Assembly: GCA_031270145.1 (NCBI GenBank)
Contig: JAISYD010000091.1
Span: 1-6,373 of the forward strand
Length of the DNA stretch: 6,373 nt
Direction of reading: 5' to 3'
Source of the DNA: Planctomycetota bacterium
Lineage (GTDB): Bacteria > Planctomycetota > SZUA-567
Below the pieces are notes generated by a model. That model searched no databases, was not told the origin of the DNA, and saw nothing but the letters and a program-made list of their open reading frames with translations. Below are positions 1-6,276 of the stretch, in pieces. Numbering within the stretch: the first letter of the stretch is position 1; each line of letters starts with the position of its first letter. A program made the position numbers and the translations under genes.

Positions 1-1700
1 CCGGCGTCGCCGTACCCCTCGGCGATGGAGTTCAGGAGGATTTCGGTGTCGGCCATGTGCTCCCCCAGGCGGCTGGCGATTTCCTGCACCGTCGAGATGT
101 TCCTGGCGATGACCTCCCGGGCCCGGCGGGCGATTTGGTCCCGGCGCAACTCGTTTTTGGTTACGTCCGCGACAATCGCCCCGACCGTCTTGTACTCCTC
201 GATGACGAAGATGACCAGATCCAGGAGCAGCCCGCGCATCTTGAGCCGCTCGCGCCTTATGTCCTTGCCGGAGCGGAGAGCCGCCCGGAGCAGATTGCCG
301 CAGGGGAGGATGTCCTCCACCTGGACGCCGGCCAGCCCGGGCCGATCCGCCATGAGTTTGGCGCACTCGTCGCCAAAGATGCCGACGAAGGCCGCGTTGG
401 CTTCGACGATGCGCAGATCCGTGCCGACGATGACCACGCCGGAGGGCATGCAGCGGAACAGGGCGTTGGCGGTGCGCTGGGCGATGCCGCGCATGTAGGA
501 AGCGCACATGGAGGTCTCGGCATCGCCGGCCAGCAGGGCTTGCGCCAAGCCGCGGCAAGTGTCGTAGCCGCAGCCGCCGCAGTTCAGCTCGTCCTCCGGT
601 TTATGCTTGCCCACCCTGGCCAGGGCGCCCAGGATGTCCTTTTCGCTCCACTTGGCCCGGGGGCCGGCCCGTGGGATGTAGCTTCGCTCCACCCACAACC
701 CCGGCCTGGGGCCGCGGGGGCCGAGGCGGGCCCTGGACCTGACCGCCATGCTCCCCTCCAGCGGCGACGGTTTGACGGTCGAGCAGGGGCCGTTAACGCA
801 GCCGCCGTCGCAGGCCAGCCCCTCCAGAAAAAGCGTCTGCCCGAAGGCGCCGGGATCGATATGCTCCAGCGAGATTTTCAGCCGCCGCAGGCCCGACATC
901 GACCGCGCCTGCAGGGAGTCCGGGAAACCGTAATGCCGCATGGTTTCAATCATGCCGCCCTCAAGCGGATAGAGGACGCCTTCGGCAGCCTCGGCCAGCG
1001 CCAGGACGTCGTCTTCCCTAGGCGACAGCAAGGCGGGGTTGATGTTGCGCTCGGCCAGCCAGCGGTCCAGTTCGGCGAAGGTCAGGGCCAGGCTCATCAG
1101 CGAGGGATTCTCGTCCGCCTCGGTCTTTTTGGCCGCGCAGGGGCCGATGAACAGGACGGTCGCGTCCTCGCCGTATTTTTCTTTCAGCAGCCGGCAATGG
1201 GTCAGGGCGGGCGAGGCGGCGGCGGTTATGGCGCCGGCGAGGCCGGGGATGTGCTTGCGAATCAGATCCACCACGGCCGGGCAGGCGCTGGAGATGTGCA
1301 GGCCCGGCTTGCCGCCGCCCAGCTCGTTGGCCAGCGCCGCCGACAGCTCCTGGGCGCCAAGGGCGGTTTCGCTCACATATTCGAAGCCGAGCCGGCGCAG
1401 GGCCGCGATCAACTGGCCCTGGCTCCATTCCGGATGCGTGGCGGCCCAACTCGGGGCCACCGAGGCGCAAACCGCGCCCGGTCTCAGCAGCAGGCGCTTG
1501 GCGCGGCCCAGGTCGTCGCGGACGCGCTTGGCGCCGGAGGGGCAGATCACCACGCAGCGCCCGCAGGCCACGCAGCGTTCGGGCGCCACCTTGGCCCGCT
1601 CGTTTTCAACCCGGATCGCCTTCACCGGGCATTGCCGAACGCACTTGTAGCAGTCGTGGCACTCGGTTTCCTGGGTGTAAACCGGGAACAGCCTCTCCAT
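1..1700 (-). CDS. hydS: HydS-type sensory [FeFe]-hydrogenase-like protein with PAS domain, C-terminus cut by window edge
   Basis: 566 codons are visible, open to the left edge. Two ferredoxin-type [4Fe-4S] motifs come first (C14, C17, C20, C24; C43, C46, C49, C53). A [FeFe]-hydrogenase large-subunit domain follows (about 75-310), with L1 SSACP (ligand C140), L2 GPCAAKKTE (C188) and L3 LACDGGC (C297, C301). All four H-cluster cysteines are kept, but Ala139 stands where catalytic enzymes have the proton-transfer cysteine. No small-subunit domain follows. After a Pro/Arg/Gly-rich linker comes an FeS domain (C374, C377, C382, C399), then a PAS-like domain (about 408-512) and a helical tail that probably ends just outside. 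This order matches the putative sensory hydrogenases (HydS), thought to sense H2 or redox state rather than turn over rapidly; that role is inference. The start follows GAGGA with a 6-nt spacer, 9 bases after the ferredoxin stop. Signalling partners would be further left, unseen. Confidence 0.87.
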   Translation of the reverse strand, partial: MERLFPVYTQETECHDCYKCVRQCPVKAIRVENERAKVAPERCVACGRCVVICPSGAKRVRDDLGRAKRLLLRPGAVCASVAPSWAATHPEWSQGQLIAALRRLGFEYVSETALGAQELSAALANELGGGKPGLHISSACPAVVDLIRKHIPGLAGAITAAASPALTHCRLLKEKYGEDATVLFIGPCAAKKTEADENPSLMSLALTFAELDRWLAERNINPALLSPREDDVLALAEAAEGVLYPLEGGMIETMRHYGFPDSLQARSMSGLRRLKISLEHIDPGAFGQTLFLEGLACDGGCVNGPCSTVKPSPLEGSMAVRSRARLGPRGPRPGLWVERSYIPRAGPRAKWSEKDILGALARVGKHKPEDELNCGGCGYDTCRGLAQALLAGDAETSMCASYMRGIAQRTANALFRCMPSGVVIVGTDLRIVEANAAFVGIFGDECAKLMADRPGLAGVQVEDILPCGNLLRAALRSGKDIRRERLKMRGLLLDLVIFVIEEYKTVGAIVADVTKNELRRDQIARRAREVIARNISTVQEIASRLGEHMADTEILLNSIAEGYGDA

Positions 1701-1709
1701 GCCGGTTCC

Positions 1710-1988
1710 TCAGCGGGTACGCTCCGATCCGGCGGCGCCGGGCGCCGCCAGCAGTCCGCCCAGCAGCTCCCCCACGGCGGCGATATCCAGGTTTTGCCGG
1801 AGCCGGCCGTCGATTTTGAGGTTTGGTCCGCCGCCGCACAGGTTGAGGCAGCGGCAGCCGGCCAGCCTCACCCGATCCCGCCAGGCGTTCCTGGCGATGA
1901 CGTCCTCCAGATCGGCGAGCAGGAGGTTGTTGCCCCTGGCGAAGCAGGAGCTGCCCATGCACAAGGTCACTTCCAACGGTTCAGCCAT
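1710..1988 (-). CDS. Small thioredoxin-fold [2Fe-2S] ferredoxin
   Basis: This 92-residue protein has the cysteine pattern of the thioredoxin-like [2Fe-2S] family: C10-x4-C15 near the N-terminus and C47-x3-C51 in the middle, with an additional Cys45 just before the second pair. The family includes NuoE C-terminal domains, HndB and the N-terminal domain of HydB. It carries single electrons between Fe-S partners in the cytoplasm. The start codon overlaps the end of hydA by 8 bases (ATGGCTGA), so translation is probably coupled; a modest AAAGG lies 7 nt upstream. The last dozen residues are Ala/Gly/Ser/Arg-rich and probably unstructured. Its place between hydA and hydS suggests it links the catalytic complex to the sensory hydrogenase or to an unseen partner, but that is inference. 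It is too short to be a full NuoE subunit, and hydC already fills that role. Confidence 0.88.
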   Translation of the reverse strand: MAEPLEVTLCMGSSCFARGNNLLLADLEDVIARNAWRDRVRLAGCRCLNLCGGGPNLKIDGRLRQNLDIAAVGELLGGLLAAPGAAGSERTR

Positions 1989-3741
1989 TGTCGCGCCTTT
2001 CCAGAATCGGCCTGGAGCGATCCGCGTTCCCGCGGGCGATTGCCAGCGTTTTCCCCCTCTCGTACTTGACGTGCAGCAGTTCGTGCGTCTTGCCCTTGAG
2101 CAGGCCGGCGTAGAGCGCGGCCACCAGCGGATTGTCCTCGGCGCGCCGGTAGGAGCAGAAGCGGTCGGCGGCGTACAGCCCGTTGCCGCGCGACTCGCTC
2201 TGCGCCTCCGAGCGGGCCACGGGCTGGCCGGCCCCGTTGACGCAGCCGCCGGGGCAGGCCATGACCTCGACGAAATCGTAGTACGCCGCGCCGGACTGGA
2301 TTTTTTCGATGAGATCGGCGGCGTTGCCCAGGCCGCTGACCACGGCGATTTTGACCTCGCGCCCGGCCGCCTCGACCGACGCCTCCTTGACCCCCCGCAT
2401 CCCCCGTACCCCGGAGAAGGCGAGGCGACGCAGGGATATGGGGGTTTTGTCGTCCGAGATGCGGCGCAAAACCGCCTCGGTGACGCCGCCGGTGACGCCG
2501 AATATCATCCCGGCGCCGGACGCGACGTTGAAGGCCGAATCGATCGGCTCGACCTCGAGTTCGGAGAAGATCAGGCCGGATTCGCGGATCATGCGGATCA
2601 AGCCCTGGGTGGACAGGACGATGTCGACCAGCGGGGCGCCGTCGCGGAAGAATTCCGGCCTGGCCGCCTCGAATTTCTTGGCGGTGCAGGGCATGACCGC
2701 CATGTGCATGGTCTTCCGCTTTTCGCCGCGGAAACGTTCCCGAACGACCGAGGCCAGCATCTGCATGGGCGAGCGGGCGGTGGACAGGCTGGAGAGGTAT
2801 TCGGGGTAGTTCTTTTCGCAATAGTTCACCCAGGCCGGACAGCAGGAGGTGAACATGGGCCCCTTGCGGTCGCGCTCCAGGCGATCCAGCAATTCCGCCG
2901 CCTCCTCCATGATGGTGAAATCGGCGCCGGTGACGGTGTCGTACACCTCGTGGAAGCCGATGCGGCGCAGGGCGGCCACGATTTTGCCGAGGGCGTTTTC
3001 GCCGTCCGGAACGCCGAAGGCGCGGCCCAGCGCCACCCGCACCGCCGGGGCGATCTGGACGGTGACCAGAGTGTCCGGGTCGGACAGGGCCTTGAAGGCC
3101 CGCTGGGTGTCGTTCTTGATCGTGATGGCCCCGGTGGGGCAGACGGAGGCGCACTGGCCGCAGCCAACGCAGGCCGACTTGGCGATGGGCGTCTTGAAGG
3201 CGGTGCTGATGCTCATTTTGGCGCCGCGCCAGGCAAAATCGATGGCGCCGACCCGCTGGATCTCGTTGCACATGCGCACGCAGTCGCCGCAGAGGATGCA
3301 CTTGTGGCGCTCCAGGCCGATGCAGGGCGATGAATTGTCGGGTCTGAGGTTCAGGGCCGTGTTGGCGAAGCGGATGTTGCTTATGTTGTAGCGGAGGGCC
3401 AGCTCCTGCAGCTTGCAGTCGCCGCTCTTGAAGCAGGTGGTGCAGTCCCGGCAGTGGTTGGCGAGCAGGAGTTCGAGGATGTTCTTGCGGTATTGGCGCA
3501 GCCGCTCGGTGTTGGTCCGGATTTCCATGCCGTTCCGGGGCTGCTCGGAGCAGGCGGCGACGATGCCGCCCCGCTTGTCCTCCACCATGCACATCCGGCA
3601 GGCCCCGTGGATGGAAAGCTCGGAATGGTAGCAGAAGGTCGGCAATTCTATGCCGATTTCGCGGATCAGTTCCAGCAGGTTCTTCTCGTCCCCGATTTCC
3701 ACCGGGATGCCGTCTATGATCATGATGCCCTTGTCGCCCAT
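1981..3741 (-). CDS. hydA: [FeFe]-hydrogenase catalytic subunit HydA of the bifurcating complex
   Basis: 586 residues forming the H2-activating subunit. In order: an N-terminal plant-type [2Fe-2S] domain (C37, C48, C51, C64); a His-ligated [4Fe-4S] site of NuoG type (H96, C100, C103, C109); two [4Fe-4S] clusters (C148, C151, C154, C158; C191, C194, C197, C201); and the H-cluster domain with intact L1 TSCCPAW (C300 proton transfer, C301 ligand), L2 MPCTAKKFE (C352) and L3 VMACPGGC (C496, C500). The small-subunit domain closes the protein (about 520-565, LYAADRF...ELLHVKY). It is therefore expected to be active, given H-cluster maturation by HydE/F/G, which are not in the window. The length matches HndD-type subunits; Thermotoga HydA carries an additional C-terminal [2Fe-2S] domain that is absent here. 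I chose the ATG at 3741 because GGAGG lies about 10 nt upstream and the NuoG-type fold begins at once. Further upstream the frame runs antiparallel-free inside hydB and gives unrelated basic sequence. Confidence 0.96.
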   Translation of the reverse strand: MGDKGIMIIDGIPVEIGDEKNLLELIREIGIELPTFCYHSELSIHGACRMCMVEDKRGGIVAACSEQPRNGMEIRTNTERLRQYRKNILELLLANHCRDCTTCFKSGDCKLQELALRYNISNIRFANTALNLRPDNSSPCIGLERHKCILCGDCVRMCNEIQRVGAIDFAWRGAKMSISTAFKTPIAKSACVGCGQCASVCPTGAITIKNDTQRAFKALSDPDTLVTVQIAPAVRVALGRAFGVPDGENALGKIVAALRRIGFHEVYDTVTGADFTIMEEAAELLDRLERDRKGPMFTSCCPAWVNYCEKNYPEYLSSLSTARSPMQMLASVVRERFRGEKRKTMHMAVMPCTAKKFEAARPEFFRDGAPLVDIVLSTQGLIRMIRESGLIFSELEVEPIDSAFNVASGAGMIFGVTGGVTEAVLRRISDDKTPISLRRLAFSGVRGMRGVKEASVEAAGREVKIAVVSGLGNAADLIEKIQSGAAYYDFVEVMACPGGCVNGAGQPVARSEAQSESRGNGLYAADRFCSYRRAEDNPLVAALYAGLLKGKTHELLHVKYERGKTLAIARGNADRSRPILERRDNG

Positions 3742-3785
3742 TGTCCGCCCCCCTCCCCGTGATCGGCCCGCCGCGTCCGCCGCCG
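3742..3785 (-). promoter_or_regulatory. hydB-hydA spacer with hydA ribosome binding site
   Basis: This 44-base gap is the largest inside the operon. It holds a purine-rich stretch with GGAGG at 3752-3756, about 10 nt before the hydA ATG at 3741, which supports that start over longer in-frame alternatives. No convincing terminator (stem plus T-run) is visible, so hydA is expected to be read from the same transcript. A second in-frame ATG six codons into hydA lacks its own good ribosome binding site. Confidence 0.6.
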
Positions 3786-5660
3786 TTAGGCGGCCCTTAT
3801 GGCCTTGAACCTGCAGTTGTCCAGGCAGGCGCCGCACTTGACGCATTTCGCCGCGTCGATGCCGAACGGCTCGCGCGCCTTGCCGAAAATCGCGCCCACC
3901 GGGCAAACCCGGACGCATTTGCCGCAGCCCTTGCAAAGCGCGGGGTCGATGCTGAAGGCCCTGAGCTTCTGGCAGGCCCCGGCCGGGCAGCGCTTTTCGC
4001 GAATATGCGCCTCGTATTCGCCCCTGAAGCTTCCGATGGTGCTAACCACCGGACTTGCCGCGCTCTTGCCCAAGCCGCAGAGCGAAGTGGCGGTGATGGT
4101 GTCGGCCAGGTCCAGCAGCAGTTCGATGTCTCCCTCCCGGCCGTCGCCCCCGGTGATGCGTTCGAGTATCTCCAGCATCCGCTTGGTGCCCTCGCGGCAG
4201 GGGACGCACTTGCCGCAGGACTCGTTCTGGGTGAAGTTCATGAAAAACCTGGCGATCTCCACCATGCAGGAGTTCTCGTCCGTGACCACCATGCCGCCGG
4301 AGCCGATCATGGCGCCGATTTTTTTCAGGGAGTCGAAGTCGAGCGGGAGGTCCAGGTGCTCCTCGGTGAGGCAGGCGCCGGACGGGCCGCCGATCTGCAC
4401 CGCCTTGAATTTGGCGCCGCCGCGCATCCCGCCGCCGATGTCCCAGATGATTTGCCGCAGGGTCGCCCCCATCGGCACCTCGATTAGCCCGGTGTTCTCG
4501 ATGTTGCCGGTCAGCGAGAAGGTCTTGGTGCCGGGGCTGTTGGCCGGGCCGATGGCCAAAAAGCAATCCGCCCCCTTCTCGATGATGGTCGACACGGTGG
4601 AGAAGGTCTCCACGTTGTTCAGGACCGTCGGCTTTTCCCAGAGCCCGCGCTCCACCGTGCGCGGCGGCTTCACCCTGGGCATGCCGCGCTTGCCCTCGAT
4701 GGAGGCGGTGAGGGCGCTGCCCTCCCCGCAGACGAAAGCCCCGGCCCCCCGACTGATGCGGATTTTGAAATTGAAGCTGGTGCCCAGTATGCGGTCGCCC
4801 AGCAGGCCGTATTCCTCCGCTTCGGCGATGGCGATCCTGAGGCGGGCCACGGCCAGGGGATATTCCGCCCTGACGTAGATGTAGCCCTCGTCCGAGCCGC
4901 AGGCGATGCCGGCGATGATCATGCCCTCGAGCATGCGGTGGGGGTCGCTTCCCATTGAACTGTTGTCCATGAAGGCGCCCGGATCGCCCTCGTCGCCGTT
5001 GCAGACGATGTAGCGCTTCTTTTCCGCCTGGCGGCGCACCTGCTCCCACTTCTTGCCGGTCTTAAAGCCGCCGCCCCCGCGTCCGCGCAGATTGGAGCGG
5101 GATATCTCGTCCACGATGGCGTCCGGATCCAGGTCGAACAAGGCTTTTTCGAGGGCGCGGTAGCCGCTGATCGCCAGGTATTCCAATATCGAGGTCGGAT
5201 CGATGTGGCCGCAGTTCTCCAGGGTCAGCCGGGTTTGTTTTTTATAGAATGGGATTTCGTCCTGCCTTTGGCAGATCAGACCCTGCTTGTTGTAGGCCAG
5301 CCGCTCGATGAATTCCCCCTTGACGACGGTCTTGTCAACTATCTCGGCGCAGTCGCCCGGGGAGACGCGGGTGTATAGATAGCCGCTCGGCTCCAGGCGG
5401 ACCAGCACGCCCAGCTCGCAAAGCCCGTGGCAGCCGCTTTTCTTCAGGCCGACGCCGCCGTGGTTCTCGTCCATGAAGCGGATCGAGTGGGGGATGTCCT
5501 TTTCCCGCAACAGGACGGCAAAGCGGTCGTAAACCTCCTGGGCTCCGCAGGACATGCAGTTTTGCCCGGCGCAGACCAGAACCTTCCGCCTTTCCGCCTG
5601 CGCCGCCCGCTGGCATTTTTCCCGGAGGAGGATGAGATCCTGCCGATTCCTAAGCAACAT
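3786..5660 (-). CDS. hydB: NuoF-like NAD(H)/FMN subunit HydB of the bifurcating hydrogenase
   Basis: 624 residues; this is the flavin subunit that exchanges electrons with NAD(H) and is held to host electron bifurcation. An N-terminal thioredoxin-like [2Fe-2S] domain (C30-x4-C35, C77-x3-C81) precedes the NuoF core. The core has the FMN-binding glycine-rich loop GRGGGGFKTGKKW (193-205), the nucleotide region NGDEGDPGAF (221-230), and GEGSALTASIEGKRGMPR (312-329). The NuoF [4Fe-4S] ligands are C482, C485, C488 and C528. H552, C558 and C563, perhaps with C465, resemble the zinc-site ligands I recall from HydB structures. Two ferredoxin-type [4Fe-4S] motifs end the protein (C576, C579, C582, C586; C606, C609, C612, C616). 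This C-terminal diferredoxin domain is absent from respiratory NuoF and typical of HydB/HndC. The start overlaps hydC by 11 bases and is preceded by AAGGAGGG with an 8-nt spacer. Confidence 0.96.
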   Translation of the reverse strand: MLLRNRQDLILLREKCQRAAQAERRKVLVCAGQNCMSCGAQEVYDRFAVLLREKDIPHSIRFMDENHGGVGLKKSGCHGLCELGVLVRLEPSGYLYTRVSPGDCAEIVDKTVVKGEFIERLAYNKQGLICQRQDEIPFYKKQTRLTLENCGHIDPTSILEYLAISGYRALEKALFDLDPDAIVDEISRSNLRGRGGGGFKTGKKWEQVRRQAEKKRYIVCNGDEGDPGAFMDNSSMGSDPHRMLEGMIIAGIACGSDEGYIYVRAEYPLAVARLRIAIAEAEEYGLLGDRILGTSFNFKIRISRGAGAFVCGEGSALTASIEGKRGMPRVKPPRTVERGLWEKPTVLNNVETFSTVSTIIEKGADCFLAIGPANSPGTKTFSLTGNIENTGLIEVPMGATLRQIIWDIGGGMRGGAKFKAVQIGGPSGACLTEEHLDLPLDFDSLKKIGAMIGSGGMVVTDENSCMVEIARFFMNFTQNESCGKCVPCREGTKRMLEILERITGGDGREGDIELLLDLADTITATSLCGLGKSAASPVVSTIGSFRGEYEAHIREKRCPAGACQKLRAFSIDPALCKGCGKCVRVCPVGAIFGKAREPFGIDAAKCVKCGACLDNCRFKAIRAA

Positions 5661-6141
5661 CGCCTTGGCCCTCCTTCTTGAGTTTTTCCACCAGCTCCGT
5701 CGCCTTGTCCGGCGTCATGGACGGATAGGCCTTTTCGTTGACGGTCAACACCGGGGCCAGGCCGCAGGCCCCGAGGCAGGACACGGTTTCCACGGTGAAC
5801 ATGAGATCGTCGGAGGTGACCTTGTCCCTGGACAGGCCCAGATCCCGGCGCAGGCGCTCCAGAAGTGGGATCGATTTCCGGACGTGGCAGGCGGTGCCGT
5901 CGCACACCTTGATCACGTATTTTCCCTTGGGGTCGAGGGAAAAGTTCTCGTAAAAGGTGGCGACCGAGTAAAGGCGCGCCTCGGAGAGCTTCAGCCGCCG
6001 CGACAGGCGCGGGAAGGCTTCGCGCGGCAGATAACGGTAATGTTCCTGGATGTCCTGCAGAATCGCTATGACCGCCTCCGGCCTGGATTCATGCCGGTCG
6101 ATGCAACTGTCCACCACTCGCTGGTCGAATAATTCCCGCAT
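5650..6141 (-). CDS. hydC: NuoE-like [2Fe-2S] subunit HydC of the bifurcating hydrogenase
   Basis: 163 residues, the usual length for NuoE/HydC/HndA. An N-terminal helical bundle carries the family signature around residues 22-70, including VIAILQDIQEHYRYLP and a SVATFYENF block. A thioredoxin-like domain follows, binding one [2Fe-2S] cluster through C80-x4-C85 and C122-x3-C126 (VSCLGACGLAP). In the family this subunit docks against the flavin subunit close to the FMN. It is the first gene of the operon. The ATG follows AAAGGAG with a 5-nt spacer, and there is no gene of the operon between it and the AT-rich promoter region. The stop codon lies inside the start of hydB, so the two are very likely made in equal amounts by coupled translation. 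Homologous NuoE proteins occur in formate dehydrogenases and complex I, but the neighbours fix this one as hydrogenase. Confidence 0.95.
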   Translation of the reverse strand: MRELFDQRVVDSCIDRHESRPEAVIAILQDIQEHYRYLPREAFPRLSRRLKLSEARLYSVATFYENFSLDPKGKYVIKVCDGTACHVRKSIPLLERLRRDLGLSRDKVTSDDLMFTVETVSCLGACGLAPVLTVNEKAYPSMTPDKATELVEKLKKEGQGDVA

Positions 6142-6276
6142 GGCGGCTCCTTTCGGAAGCGATCCCGCAGCGATTTTTTTACCCGCAACAATTTTCCAAG
6201 GCGTTATAGGGAAATTTATCCTAATTCATGGGGAAGTCAATATTTTTCCCAAAAATTATGCCTTTTTTAAGAATTT
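6142..6276. other. AT-rich intergenic/leader region upstream of hydC
   Basis: This 135-base stretch is much richer in A and T than the genes. It contains the candidate operon promoter, the hydC ribosome binding site (AAAGGAG at 6153-6147), and several copies of a GGGAA/TTCCC pentamer. Two AGCGAT repeats 11 bases apart (6158-6163, 6169-6174) lie in the leader. I see no Rex-type palindrome, riboswitch or strong terminator. It may also hold a promoter for a rightward gene, but none is clear. Confidence 0.5.
6213..6240 (-). promoter_or_regulatory. Candidate sigma-70-type promoter of the hyd operon
   Basis: Read on the minus strand, TTGACT (6240-6235) is followed after 16 bases by TAAATT (6218-6213), a good -35 box with a moderate -10 box. 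It sits in the only clearly AT-rich stretch of the window, directly upstream of the first gene. Transcription would begin near 6206, leaving a leader of about 65 bases before hydC. An overlapping TATAAC at 6208-6203 could be an alternative -10, but it has no good -35. No experimental support is available here. Confidence 0.45.

Noticed and set aside
57..2069. Long plus-strand open frame of 670 codons opposite hydS, the ferredoxin and the end of hydA
   Set aside because: It crosses three well-supported minus-strand genes, has no recognisable domain, and has the Gly/Ala/Arg/Gln-rich composition typical of an antisense shadow in GC-rich DNA.
1699..3333. Plus-strand open frame of 544 codons opposite hydA
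   Set aside because: Opposite a complete hydrogenase gene with all catalytic motifs; low-complexity composition and no ribosome binding site or family match.
1967..3592. Minus-strand open frame of 541 codons in another frame of hydA
   Set aside because: Out-of-frame reading of hydA, rich in Arg, His and Pro, with no motifs.
3742..3936. In-frame N-terminal extension of hydA to an ATG at 3936
   Set aside because: It would overlap the 3' end of hydB by 151 bases and adds unrelated basic sequence. The ATG at 3741 has a GGAGG and starts the NuoG-type fold directly.
3799..4878. Plus-strand open frames opposite hydB
   Set aside because: Shadows of a gene whose FMN, NAD and Fe-S motifs are all intact; no domain seen in the plus-strand products.
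6170..6200. Possible Rex (NADH-sensing repressor) site near TTGTT in the leader
   Set aside because: Only a half-site is visible on the minus strand; the matching inverted half is missing.
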